Positions 1 through 10,557 of a stretch of DNA of 64,000 nucleotides are shown here, piece by piece. A model generated the notes under the pieces. It saw only the letters and a program-made list of their open reading frames with translations, did not search any database and was not told where the DNA came from. Made by a program: the position numbers and the translations under genes. The number at the start of each line of letters is the position of its first letter. The first letter of the stretch is position 1. Origin of the DNA: Gaiellasilicea sp963731615 (lineage in GTDB: Bacteria; Actinomycetota; Thermoleophilia; Gaiellales; Gaiellaceae); NCBI GenBank assembly GCA_963731615.1, contig CAVSWD010000009.1:62001-126000 (forward strand), read 5' to 3'.

Positions 1-776
1 GAGCAGCGACGCGATCATCAGCAGCGAGCACGAACGGAACGCCGCGGTCCCGGTTGCTGATCACGACGACGACGACGGCGACGGCGCAGACGGCAATCGC
101 CTTCGCCACGTAGCAGCCAAGGGTCGCGAACCGGGACGCCGTGGCGGCGGTGCGAGACGAACGCGGCGACGATGCTGGCGATGTAGACCCCGCAGGCGAC
201 CGCGGCGAGGATCCAGCCGGCCCTCTTCGAGAAGAAGTAGTTGGCGGTGTTGTTCACCGTCGTGTCCTGGATCACGATCACGCCCTCCTCAGCAATCGCC
301 TCCTGGATCACCCCCTGCCAGATCTGGTAGCCGGCAAGCGTGACGACGAACGCCGGCACGCCGATGAAGGCGACGAACGAGCCCTGGAAGGCGCCGATCG
401 CGGCACACACGGCGACGGCGAGGACGATCGCCACCAGGCCCGCCACCTCGTTCCCGTCCGGAATCGTCAGCTTCGCGACGACGACCCCGGCGATGCCGCT
501 GATGTAGCTGATCGAGAGGTCGATCTCGCCGATCAGCAGCACGAAGACGACGCCGTAGGCCAGCAGGGTGACGCCGGCCATCTGCGTGATGATGTTGCTG
601 AAGTTGCCGGGGCTGAGGAAGTTGTCGGCCTTGAAGGAGAAGAAGATCACGATCATCACGAGCCCGATCAGGACGGGCCAGCTGCCGAGATTGCCGCCGC
701 GGATGTTGTCGACGATCCGCTGACCCAAGCTCTCCTGCCCGGCCTCGATCGCGGCCGCGGGTGCGTCGACGCTCAT
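1..776 (-). CDS. Sugar ABC transporter permease (XylH/RbsC-like), partial, frameshifted
   Basis: Inner-membrane permease of a ribose/xylose-type ABC importer, moving substrate delivered by the binding protein encoded upstream. The protein begins MSVDAPAAAIEAG and has a run of hydrophobic segments, with the family-like stretch GEIDLSISYISGIAG. I start it at 776, where its ATG overlaps the TGA of the ATPase gene (ATGA), implying coupled translation. The 3' end lies outside the window. The reading frame stops at 18, but from about 150 leftward another frame carries the expected membrane sequence (YVAKAIAVCAVAVVVVV, then NRDRGVPF), and a further shift near 25-35 gives SLLMIASLL. So one or two indels are likely here. 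The exact sugar is unknown. Confidence 0.8.
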
Positions 777-1570
777 GCCGGCGGCTCCGGAGCGGTCTGC
801 GCGATCCCCGAGACCTTGGTCGGGACGCCGGCGGTGATCGCCTCGACGACCGCCTGCTGCGTCGTCTCCTTGCGGTCGTAGACGGCGATGCTGCGACCCA
901 GCCGGAGCACGGTGATCCGGTCCGCGACCGCAAAAATGTCGTGAAGGTTGTGCGAGATCAGCACGACCGCGAGCCCTTGGTTGGCAAGGCGCTCGACGAG
1001 CTCGAGCACCTGCTGGGTCTGGGCGACGCCCAGCGCCGCCGTCGGCTCGTCGAGGATCACGAGCCGGGAGTTCCACATCACTGCTCGCGCGACCGCGACG
1101 GACTGCCGCTGGCCGCCCGAGAGCGTGGCGACCGGCTGGCGGATCGAGCGGATCGTCGTCACCGCGAGGCTCTTCATCGTCTCGGCCGTCTTCGCCTCCA
1201 TCACCGGCTCCTTGAGCCGGTGGAGCCAGTCGCGGGCCTCGCGGCCGAGGTACATGTTCTGGACGACGTCGAGGTTGTCGCAGAGCGCGAGGTCCTGGTA
1301 GACGACCTCGATCCCGAGCTTGGAGGCGTCCTTCGGCGAGTGGATGTGCACCGTCTCGCCGTCGACGACGATCTCACCGTCGTCCGGCGTGTGGATCCCG
1401 GCGACGCACTTGATCAGGGTCGACTTGCCGGCGCCGTTGTCGCCGACGAGAGCCATCACCTCGCCCTGCCGGACCTCGAACTCGACCTCGGAGAGCGCCT
1501 GAACCGACCCGAAGCTCTTCGAGATCCCGTGGAGCTCCAGGAAGGGCGACGGTGCCGAGGCGGTCGTCAT
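773..1570 (-). CDS. Sugar ABC transporter ATP-binding protein
   Basis: ATPase that powers the sugar importer, acting on the cytoplasmic face with the permease. The 265-residue protein has one complete nucleotide-binding domain: Walker A GDNGAGKST near residue 43, signature LSGGQ near 150, Walker B LVILDEPTAA near 170 and a switch histidine in LISHNLHD. Many ribose/xylose ATPases carry two fused domains of about 500 residues, so this is the single-domain type that would act as a dimer. It lies between the binding-protein gene (60-base gap) and the permease (4-base overlap), all leftward, which marks a three-gene import operon. Confidence 0.93.
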   Translation of the reverse strand: MTTASAPSPFLELHGISKSFGSVQALSEVEFEVRQGEVMALVGDNGAGKSTLIKCVAGIHTPDDGEIVVDGETVHIHSPKDASKLGIEVVYQDLALCDNLDVVQNMYLGREARDWLHRLKEPVMEAKTAETMKSLAVTTIRSIRQPVATLSGGQRQSVAVARAVMWNSRLVILDEPTAALGVAQTQQVLELVERLANQGLAVVLISHNLHDIFAVADRITVLRLGRSIAVYDRKETTQQAVVEAITAGVPTKVSGIAQTAPEPPA

Positions 1571-1630
1571 AGCTGCAGAAGGATGGTGGGGGCCCGTCCC
1601 AGAGGACGAGTCCCCCCATCCAACGTGCTC

Positions 1631-2695
1631 CTACTTGCAGTACTGCGCGTACGTGCCGCGACAGACTTCCGACCGCTTCAAGTAGCCGTTGAACAGCTGC
1701 TTGTAGTTGGTCTTCGTGATCGACACGGGCGGGATGATGAAGGCGGGCAGCCGCTTGCTGCCGTTCGCCACCGTCCCGGTCTGCTTGGGCTTCTGGCCCT
1801 TCGAGAGCGCGATCGCTGCGTTCGCGGACGCGGTCGCCAGCTTCCGCGTGTCCTTCCAGACGGTCATCGTCTGCCACCCCGAGATGATGTTCTGGACACC
1901 TTGCGGGGTCGCATCCTGGCCGCTGAGCGCGATCGGCTTCAGCTTGCGCGCCTTGAGTGCGACGACGACGGCGTTCGCGAGCCCGTCATTGGCCGCTGCG
2001 ACGCCCTGGATGTTGTTCTTCGTCTTCACGAGCATCTGCTCGAAGATCGTCCCCGCCTTCTGGTTGTCCCAGCCCGGCGTGAACTGCTGCGGGCCCTTCT
2101 TGAGCGTCCCGTTCTTGTAGAACGGGTTCAGGATCGACTCGTAGCCGCTCTTGAAGAGGAACGAGTTGTTGTCGGTCTGGCCGCCGTGCAGCTCGGCGAC
2201 GACCGGCTTCTTCGAGATACGTGCCCTTCGCCTTCAGGCCGGCGACGACGCCCTTGCCCTGCAGGACGCCGACGGCGCGGCCGTCGAACGAGATGTAGAT
2301 CGCGGCCGAGCCGCCGATCACCTGGCGGTCGTACTCGATCACCTGCGCCTGCCTCGACCGTGCAGCGGCCTCGATCGCGATCGAGGAGCCCTTGTCGAGC
2401 GAGACGAGGATGACGACCTTGGCGCCGTTGGCGAGGCACTGGTCGGCCTGCGTCTTCTGCTTCTGCGCGCTGCCGTCGGCGTTGGTGATCACGTATGAGA
2501 CGCCGCCTTGGTGAACGCTGCCACGAGCGCCGGCCGGTCCTGCGTCTCCCAGCGCACCGACGACTTCGGATCCGGCAGCAGGACGCAGATGTCAGCGTTG
2601 CCTCCTGCCTTCTTGGTCGGCTTCGCTACGGCAGCTGTGACGGTGACGCTCACCGTCATGGCTGCAATCACGAGCGTAATGACGAGTTTCCTCAC
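1631..2695 (-). CDS. Sugar ABC transporter substrate-binding protein, two frameshifts
   Basis: Periplasmic-type sugar-binding protein (XylF/ChvE-like, peripheral-binding fold) that captures substrate for the adjacent ATPase and permease. The start is GTG at 2695, preceded by a good ribosome site (GGAGGG, 8 bases away), and gives a signal-like N-terminus VRKLVITLVIAAMTVSVTV. The frame changes near 2500, where AFTKA should run into YVITNADGSAQKQKTQADQC, and again near 2215, where KGTY should continue into KKPVVAELHGGQTDNN. The C-terminal part (NNIQGVAAANDGLANAVVVA, DATPQGVQNIISG) is intact. The two shifts compensate, so the span is 1065 bases, a plausible 354 residues. It is either a pseudogene or sequencing error; I favour error. 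Confidence 0.82.
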
Positions 2696-2771
2696 GATCG
2701 GTTCCCTCCATCCGTTCGGATTTCTCAAAGAGTCGAACGGGCACGATTCCCCCGGCGTCAAGCCCGCGACC

Positions 2772-2806
2772 AAACTAAACCCGTCGCCAGGCACAGTCAA
2801 CCTGGC
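2772..2806 (-). promoter_or_regulatory. Promoter and possible operator of the sugar ABC operon
   Basis: Reading leftward there is TTGACT (2800-2795), a 17-base spacer and TAGTTT (2777-2772), a good sigma-70-type promoter placing the transcript start near 2765, about 70 bases before the GTG start. An inverted repeat GCCAGG (2786-2791) and CCTGGC (2801-2806) flanks the -35 box, a position where a sugar-responsive repressor could act. No regulator gene is nearby. The promoter is seen in the sequence; the operator role is inferred. Confidence 0.45.
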
Positions 2807-2836
2807 AGCTAGGCGTTGCTCGCACGACGCCATAAC

Positions 2837-5800
2837 ATGGTTTCCGTGAGCGCGCCCGCGATGATCGGCGCCGGCAAGCCGACGCTGCGGATCCGAGGCA
2901 CGTCCTATCCGGTCCTGCTGCCGTCGCTGCGCGATCCCCGCCTGCACCTCGCGGCGGTGATCGTCTCGCTGCAGGTGCTCGGGCAGGTGGCGTTCGACTT
3001 CCGGCTCTCGATCGCGCAGATCCTCGTCTCGCTGCTCACCTGCGCAGTGCTGGAAATGGGGATCGCCTTCCGGCGCCAGCACGTGATCCTCTGGCCCGCG
3101 AGCGCGCTCCTGACCGGGAACGGCGTCGCCTTCATCCTCCGCGTGCCCGGAACCGAGCACGGCGACTGGTGGAGCATGCACGGCTGGTGGATCTTCGCCG
3201 GGACAGCGGCCGTGTCGCTGCTCTCGAAGCACCTGATCCAGTTCCGGGGCGGGCATATCTTCAACCCCTCGAACTTCGGACTCGTCCTTTGCTTCCTGCT
3301 GCTCGGCCCCGAGCTCGCCGACCCGCTCGAGTTCTGGTGGGGGCCGATGTCGTTCTGGCTCGCCCTTGCTCTCGCGATCATCGTCGGCGGCGGCTTCGCG
3401 ATTCTCCGGCGGCTGCGCCTGCTCTCGATCGCCGTCACCTTCTGGGTCACGTTTGCAGCGTCGATCGCCGTCCTCGCGGCGAGCGGGCACGACATGACCG
3501 CGCGCTGGCACGTCGGCCCGGTGAGCGACTGGGAGTTTTGGCGGGTGCTCGCGTTCTCGCCCGAGATCCTCGTCTTCCTCTTCTTCATGATCACCGACCC
3601 GAAGACGATCCCGGCCGGGAAGGCCGGCCGCCGGGTCTTACGCCGTCGCGATCGGGTTACTCGCGGCGCTGCTGATCGCTCCCCAGACGACCGAGTTCGG
3701 CTCGAAGGTCGCACTGCTCGCCGCCCTCACGCTCGTCTGCGCGGCGCGACCCGTGCTCGAGCTGACCGGAGCCGCCCTGCGCCGGCGCCACTGGTCGAGC
3801 CGCAGCGTCGGGGCGGCGGCGCTCGCCGGAGCGGTCGCGTTCGTCAGCCTGCTCGTCGTCGCCGGGATTCCGGCCCGCTCGAGTGCGGAGGCGCGGGTGC
3901 TCCCGGCGCCCGCCGGCGAGCTTCCCGACGTCAGCGTCCGGACGGCGCCGGGGATCGCGCCGATCGACCGGCGGACGGCGGAACGGATCGCGCTCGACCT
4001 CGTCGCCGACCTCGAGAACGAGTCGGAGGCGCTTCGGCTTCGCAACCGAGCTCGCGCGACGGCGGGCGCCGACGGCGCCCGCCTCGCCGCGCTTTGGCGG
4101 CAGATCGACGGGGCCGCACGCGGCACGGACGTCCCACGCCACTCCGTCGCGCGCGTCCGGGTCAGCCTCGAGCCCGGCGACGGCCAGTCGCCGCCGCTCG
4201 TCGTCGCGACCACGGCAGGAACGGTGGAACGCGGCGGCAAGACGATGCCGTTCGCCAAGACCTTCGAGCTCGTGCTGAAGGACGGCCGCTACCTGATCTC
4301 CGCTGCGCGCGGAACAGCAGCCCAGGTCGCCAGCTCCGACGACCTCGGTGGCGTGCGGCTTCTGGACGTCGCCGCCGAGGTCGGGCTCGACTTCAGACAC
4401 TCGGCCTTCCGGTTCGGGATCACGCACGAGGAGGCGGCGATGATGGGCGGCGGCCTCTGCTGGCTCGACTACGACGACGACGGCCGGCTCGACCTCTTCG
4501 TCGTCAACGCCTACGGCGACGAGGACTACGTCGCATGGACGGAACGCGGCGGGCTCCCGCGGAGCGCGCTCTTCCACAACGTCGGCGGCCGCTTCGTGGA
4601 CGTGAGCCGCCGTTCGGGGGCCGACCTCGAGCTCCGCGGTAACGGCTGCGTCGCGGCGGACTTCAACCTGGACGGCAACACGGATCTGTTCGTGACGACG
4701 GCCGGCTACAACGCCGCCACCAACGGCTACGACGCGCTGCTCTGGGGCAACGGCGACGGCACCTTCACCGAAGGCGCCCGCGCGGCCGGGATCAACGAGC
4801 CGGGCTGGCACAGCGGTGCCGCGGTCGCCGACGTCAACGGCGACGGCCGCCCGGATCTCTTCGTTGCGGGCTACGCCGACCCGAGCGTGCCGATGCCCGG
4901 CGCCGCCGGCGGCTTCCCGTCCAATGTCGCCGCGGTGCGCGACCGCCTCTATCTCAACCTGGGTACGGACCGGAAGGGGCGCTCCCGGTTCCGCGAGGTC
5001 GGCAAGCTGGCCGGCCTCGAGCCGACGCAGGCCGACCACGGGCTCGGGGCGGTTTTCAGCGACGTCGACGACGACGGCCGGCTCGACCTCTACGTCGCGA
5101 ACGATCTCGACCCGAACCGGCTTTATCTGAACGTCGCGCGGCCGGACGGGCTCGGCTTCCGCTTCGTCGAGCGCGGCAGCCGCAAGCGCGTCGACGACCC
5201 GAACGCGGGCATGGGCATCGCCGCCGCCGACTACAGCCTCGACGGCCGCGAGGATCTGTTCGTGACCAACTCGCGCAAGCAGCTGCACGCTGCCTACCGC
5301 AGCTCGCCGGCAGCCTTCGCCGACGCACGGCCCGATTTCGCGCCGGCGCTCGGGACCGACTACACGGGCTGGGGCGTGTCGTGGGTCGACCTCGACCTCG
5401 ACACCAACCTCGATCTCGTGCTCGCGAACGGTGCGATCCCGGTCGAGAGCCTGGCGAAGGACGCCGAGCGGATCCAGGTGCTCGAGAACCTGACCGGCGA
5501 GGGGCGTCGCGGCGAGTTCGCCGATGCCGGTGCCGCCGTCGGCGTCGACGCGATCCGGCCGAGCAACGGCCGCGGCCTTGCCGCCGCGGATTACGACAAC
5601 GACGGCGACCTCGACGTCGCGGTCAACTCGATCGGCGGCCGGCTGATCCTGCTCCGGAACGACGGCGCCGCAGGCCACTGGCTGGAGGTGAAGCTCGGCC
5701 GCTTCGCCCCGGGCACCGTGGTCACGGCCGTTCTGCCGGGCGGACGGCGCCTCGTGCGCGAGGTCCGAGCCGGCAGCAGCTATCTCTCTTCGGAGGATCC

Positions 5801-5924
5801 GCGCGTCCACTTCGGCCTCGGCGCCGCGACCCGGGTCGCCGAGCTGATCGTCCGCTACCCGGGCGGACGCGAGACCCGGCTCGCCGACGTGGCCGGCGAC
5901 CGCCTGCTGACCGTGACGCCGTAG
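2837..5924 (+). CDS. RnfD-like membrane domain fused to FG-GAP repeats and ASPIC/UnbV domain (frameshifted)
   Basis: Large membrane protein of about 1029 residues. The first 330 or so residues are multi-spanning and resemble RnfD/NqrB-type subunits (FRGGHIFNPSNFGLVLCFLL; FLFFMITDPKTIPAGKAG). I do not see the (S/T)GAT flavin-attachment motif, so electron transport is not established. After a linker come about seven calcium-binding-type FG-GAP repeats, for example DYDDDGRLDLF, DVNGDGRPDLF and DYDNDGDLDVAV, then a C-terminal ASPIC/UnbV domain ending RYPGGRETRLADVAGDR; these parts should be extracytoplasmic. The N part is read in one frame to about 3637 and the rest in another; the 3088-base span is 3n+1, so one extra base is likely. 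ATG 2837 and GTG 2846 are both possible starts. Function unknown. Confidence 0.75.
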
Positions 5925-5933
5925 AGTCCCGGC

Positions 5934-7416
<1,483 letters not shown>

Positions 7417-7487
7417 GACCTCCAGCCTGGCAGAACCGGCCACCCGGCCTATTGATTGGAGGGTGCCGGAACCGACAACCTAGGCGG

Positions 7488-7643
7488 ATGAGTGACGGAC
7501 AGGCCCTGCTCTGGTGCGTAGCGCTGATCGCGCTGGAGCTCCAGCATCTGAAGTGGATCGTCTGGGAGCACTGGACCTGCCGCCGCTGCGGCGTCAAGCA
7601 CCGCGAGTGCGGTCACGGCGCCCGGCTCGTGAAGTACTTCTAG
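7488..7643 (+). CDS. Small zinc-ribbon-like protein
   Basis: A 51-residue protein starting at ATG 7488 (MSDGQALLWCVALIALE). The first half is hydrophobic or amphipathic, the second half has WTCRRCGVKHRECGHG, a CxxC followed by CxH that could bind one metal ion. I do not recognise a named family. A longer reading from TTG 7452 adds 12 poor residues and is less likely. It lies 71 bases after malate synthase and its stop codon abuts the stop of the convergent lipoprotein gene. Confidence 0.55.
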   Translation: MSDGQALLWCVALIALELQHLKWIVWEHWTCRRCGVKHRECGHGARLVKYF

Positions 7644-8264
7644 CTAGTCGCCGGCGACGAAGAACTGCCAGTCGCCGTCGGCGGTGATCGCCGTGCGGTA
7701 GCCGAGGTACATCCCGGCCGCCTGCATCTGGTCGATCTGGTCCTGGGGGTACAGCCCCGAGTCGACCAGCGCCTGCCAGGCCTCGTCGGTGGGCGACTCG
7801 CTGTAGGCGGTCGGCCAGGCGTACGAGCCGCTCTCGTTCCGGGTGGAGGGCATCGCCAGGATCGTCGCGAGCGCCCGCATCGGCTTCGGCTCCTCGCTCG
7901 AGCTCTCCTCGACCTGCCGCCAGTACTCCGCCGCGGAGGTGCCGCCGCCATAGCTGAACGTGAAGCCCTCGCCCTGCTCCAGCGCGATCTCTTCGAGCGT
8001 GTCGTAGTCGCACGCGACGGCGGCGTCGAAGACCCGCCTCCGGACGTCGGCGACTGCGGCCGGCAGTTCCTGCTCGGGCAGCGTCAGCCTCAGGCCGGCG
8101 GTCGAGCACTCGACTTCCGGGGTCGTCTCCGTGGTGGCCGGGACGGTCGCAGTCTCGGTGACGGTCACCGTCTCGGGCTGCGAGGCGGCGGCATCGTCGC
8201 CGTCCTCGTTCGAGCCACAGGCTGCGAGCATGAGGGCGGCCAGGAGCGGCGCAAGTCGCCTCAC
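7644..8264 (-). CDS. Putative lipoprotein
   Basis: A 206-residue exported protein. It begins VRRLAPLLAALMLAACGS, a lipoprotein signal with lipobox LAAC, then a Thr/Glu-rich linker (ETVTVTETATVPATTETTPE) and a soluble domain with FSYGGGTSAAEYWRQ and a C-terminal WQFFVAGD. The GTG start at 8264 overlaps the TGA of the upstream gene (GTGA). No enzymatic motif is seen; the domain is reminiscent of small NTF2-like or uncharacterised extracellular domains, but I cannot assign it. Confidence 0.75.
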   Translation of the reverse strand: MRRLAPLLAALMLAACGSNEDGDDAAASQPETVTVTETATVPATTETTPEVECSTAGLRLTLPEQELPAAVADVRRRVFDAAVACDYDTLEEIALEQGEGFTFSYGGGTSAAEYWRQVEESSSEEPKPMRALATILAMPSTRNESGSYAWPTAYSESPTDEAWQALVDSGLYPQDQIDQMQAAGMYLGYRTAITADGDWQFFVAGD

Positions 8265-8737
8265 AGGTGGATCGACCCCTGTGCCAGCGCGTCCCCGTTC
8301 GACTCGTCGACGGGAACGAGCACGACGCGGACGAACGAGCCGCGCCCGGCGACGTCGGCCGGCTCGACGAAAGCGCCGAACGGCTGCACGACTTCCCCGT
8401 CCACCGACAGCTCGCCGCGCAGGACGCAGCCGATCCCGGGCCCGGCGGCGGGACCGCCGTCGCGCTCGCAGCGCATCGCGTAGTCGCCCCATGGGTCGAG
8501 CTCGACGTGCGCCGAGAGCTTGGCGTCGTCGACCGACCACTCGGTCAGCTCCCAGCGCAGCACGGTGGCGCCGTCCCGGCCCGCCTCGAGGTCTGCCTCG
8601 TCGGCGCCGAACGCGGCGGTGCCCGCGTGCAGGCTCGACAACTCGCCGGAGGCGACGTAGACGATTCGGCCGCCCGCGGCGAGCGCCAGCTTCTCCCCTG
8701 GCGCCAGCAGATCCTCGTACAGCGAGAGCGAGGTCAT
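8261..8737 (-). CDS. Cupin-like hypothetical protein
   Basis: A 158-residue soluble protein. The N-terminal MTSLSLYEDLLAPGEKLAL, followed by strands such as GGRIVYVASGEL and GATVLRWEL, resembles a cupin barrel, but there is no clear histidine metal cluster. The ATG is at 8737, 22 bases after the alcohol dehydrogenase gene, and the stop overlaps the lipoprotein start, so it belongs to the leftward chain from 11590 to 7644. Function unknown; the cupin assignment is tentative. Confidence 0.6.
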   Translation of the reverse strand: MTSLSLYEDLLAPGEKLALAAGGRIVYVASGELSSLHAGTAAFGADEADLEAGRDGATVLRWELTEWSVDDAKLSAHVELDPWGDYAMRCERDGGPAAGPGIGCVLRGELSVDGEVVQPFGAFVEPADVAGRGSFVRVVLVPVDESNGDALAQGSIHL

Positions 8738-8758
8738 CGCCGGGAGGATAGTGACACG

Positions 8759-9850
8759 CTAAGGCGTCACGAGCACGCGGCCCGGCTCGCCGCCGAGGCT
8801 CGCGCGGAACGCGTCGTCGGCGCGGTCGAGCGGGAACGACGGCCCGACGAGTCCGGCCAACTCGAGCTCGCCAGAGCGAGCCAGGCCGAGCAGCTGTGGC
8901 AATGCGATCGCAGGATCCTCCGAGCCGTAGATCGTGCCGGTGAGGGTCTTTTCCCGGTTCGAGAACTCGAAGGGATCGAGCTCGAGCTTCTCGCCGCCGG
9001 CGGGCAACCCGACGACGACCGCCGTGCCGCCGCCGCGCGTCCAACGCAGGGCGAGCTTCGTCGTCGCGGCGGCGCCGACAGCGTCGAAGGCGTAGTCGAC
9101 GCCCTCCAGGTCGAGGGCCTGCACCGCTTCGCGCACATCTTCCGGCCCACACGTTCGTGTGGCGCCCATCGCCCGTGCCTGCTCGCGCCGCGCTTCGACG
9201 GGATCGACGACCAGGATCTCGGCCGCACCGGCGATGCGCGCGCCCTGGACGACGAACTGGCCCACGCCGCCGGCGCCGATCACGAGCGCCGTGAATCCCG
9301 GCTCCGGGCGGGCGGCGTTGAGCACGGCGCCGACACCGGTCAGCGCGGCGCAGCCGAGCAGGGCGGCCTGCTCCATCGGCACGTCGTCGCCGAGCGCCAG
9401 CGCGGCGCCCTGTGCGACGACGACGCGGTCCGCCAGCGCACCGGTCGCCGTGCCCCGGTACACCATGTCGCCGTCGAGCGAGATCCCGGTGCTCCCGTCG
9501 AGCAGCGTGCCGCGCCCGATCGCCGACGCGAGCGGGCCACATGCCGCCGGCCGGCCGCGCCGGCACGGGCCGCACACGCCGCACGCCGGCGCCCAGGAGA
9601 GGACGACGCGGTCGCCCGCCCGTACCGCTTCGACGTCGGAGCCCACTGCCTCGACCACGCCGGCGCCCTCGTGTCCGAGCACGATCGGCGTCGGGCGGTC
9701 CCACTCGCCCTTGTAGGAGTGCAGATCGGTGCCACAGACCCCGACCGCGCTCATGCGGACGACGATCTCGCCCGCCCGCGGCTCGGCCAGGTCGAGCTCG
9801 CGCAGCTCGAGTCGCCCGGGCTCGAACATGACGGCAGCGCGCGTCTTCAT
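8759..9850 (-). CDS. Zinc-dependent alcohol dehydrogenase family protein
   Basis: Medium-chain NAD(P)-dependent dehydrogenase of 363 residues. Catalytic-zinc ligands are in GVCGTDLHS and GHEGAG; the structural zinc site CGVCGPCRRGRPAAC is complete; the nucleotide-binding loop is VIGAGGVGQFVVQGA. It is closest in style to class III-like alcohol/formaldehyde dehydrogenases, substrate unknown. The start ATG at 9850 overlaps the stop of the SDR gene (ATGA), so the two dehydrogenases are co-translated and may act on successive intermediates. The neighbouring XdhC genes suggest an oxidative catabolic operon, but no substrate can be named. Confidence 0.9.
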   Translation of the reverse strand: MKTRAAVMFEPGRLELRELDLAEPRAGEIVVRMSAVGVCGTDLHSYKGEWDRPTPIVLGHEGAGVVEAVGSDVEAVRAGDRVVLSWAPACGVCGPCRRGRPAACGPLASAIGRGTLLDGSTGISLDGDMVYRGTATGALADRVVVAQGAALALGDDVPMEQAALLGCAALTGVGAVLNAARPEPGFTALVIGAGGVGQFVVQGARIAGAAEILVVDPVEARREQARAMGATRTCGPEDVREAVQALDLEGVDYAFDAVGAAATTKLALRWTRGGGTAVVVGLPAGGEKLELDPFEFSNREKTLTGTIYGSEDPAIALPQLLGLARSGELELAGLVGPSFPLDRADDAFRASLGGEPGRVLVTP

Positions 9851-10557
9851 CGCATCAACATCCCGCCGTTGACGTCGAGTGTCGCGCCCGTGATGAAGCC
9901 CGCGGCGTCGGACGCGAGGTAGGCGACCGCAGCAGCGACCTCCTCCGGCCGGCCCAATCGGCCCACCGGGATCGTCTTCAGCATCGCTTCGATCCGCTCG
10001 GGTGCGACGGTCGCCACCATCGGCCCGTCGATCGCGGCAGGCGCGATGGCGTTCACGGTCACACCCGACCCGGCGAGCTCCGTTGCGGCATGCCGGGTCA
10101 GCGCGATGATCGCCGCCTTCGAGGTGGCGTAGTGGACGCCGGTAACCGCCCTGCTCGCCTGGCCCGCGACGGAGGCGAGATTGACGATCCGGCCCGAGCC
10201 GCGGTCGCGCATGTGCGCGCCGAGCACGCGGCACCCCAGGTACGTCCCGCGGAGGTTCGTGGCCAGCACGTCGTCCCACTCCTCGAGGTCGATTTCCCAG
10301 AATGACCGGAGCTCGGTGCGAGCGGCGTTGTTGACGAGCACGTTCACCTTGCCGGTCTGCGCGAGCAGGCGCTCCCACGACTCGAGGCTGCGGACGTCGT
10401 GCTCGACCGCTTCGGCTCCGATCTCGCCGGCGACCCGTGCCGCCCCCTCTACGTCGAGGTCGGCGAGGAGGACTCGGTCGCCGTCCGCCGCCAGCCGCCG
10501 CGCGATCGCCTCTCCCAGCCCGCGCGCAGCGCCGGTGACGACGGCTGTGCGCGTCAT
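9847..10557 (-). CDS. Short-chain dehydrogenase/reductase (FabG-like)
   Basis: NAD(P)-dependent SDR of 236 residues. It has the cofactor loop VVTGAARGLGEAIARRL, the structural NNAA motif, a catalytic serine in IVNLASVAGQ, the YxxxK active site in VHYATSKAAI and a C-terminal GATLDVNGGML. The ATG at 10557 overlaps the stop of the XdhC Rossmann gene and its stop overlaps the start of the alcohol dehydrogenase. Substrate unknown; FabG-like proteins outside fatty-acid operons usually act on small alcohols or sugar acids. Confidence 0.9.
   Translation of the reverse strand: MTRTAVVTGAARGLGEAIARRLAADGDRVLLADLDVEGAARVAGEIGAEAVEHDVRSLESWERLLAQTGKVNVLVNNAARTELRSFWEIDLEEWDDVLATNLRGTYLGCRVLGAHMRDRGSGRIVNLASVAGQASRAVTGVHYATSKAAIIALTRHAATELAGSGVTVNAIAPAAIDGPMVATVAPERIEAMLKTIPVGRLGRPEEVAAAVAYLASDAAGFITGATLDVNGGMLMR

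Noticed and set aside
1631..2695. Programmed frameshifting in the sugar-binding protein gene
   Set aside because: No slippery heptamer with downstream structure was seen, the family is not known to use it, and similar breaks occur in many unrelated genes of the window.
7644..9704. A 686-codon leftward frame that seems to fuse a long N-terminal region to the lipoprotein
   Set aside because: Only the last 206 codons are real: they start with a lipoprotein signal at GTG 8264. The upstream part overlaps the cupin-like and dehydrogenase genes in another frame.
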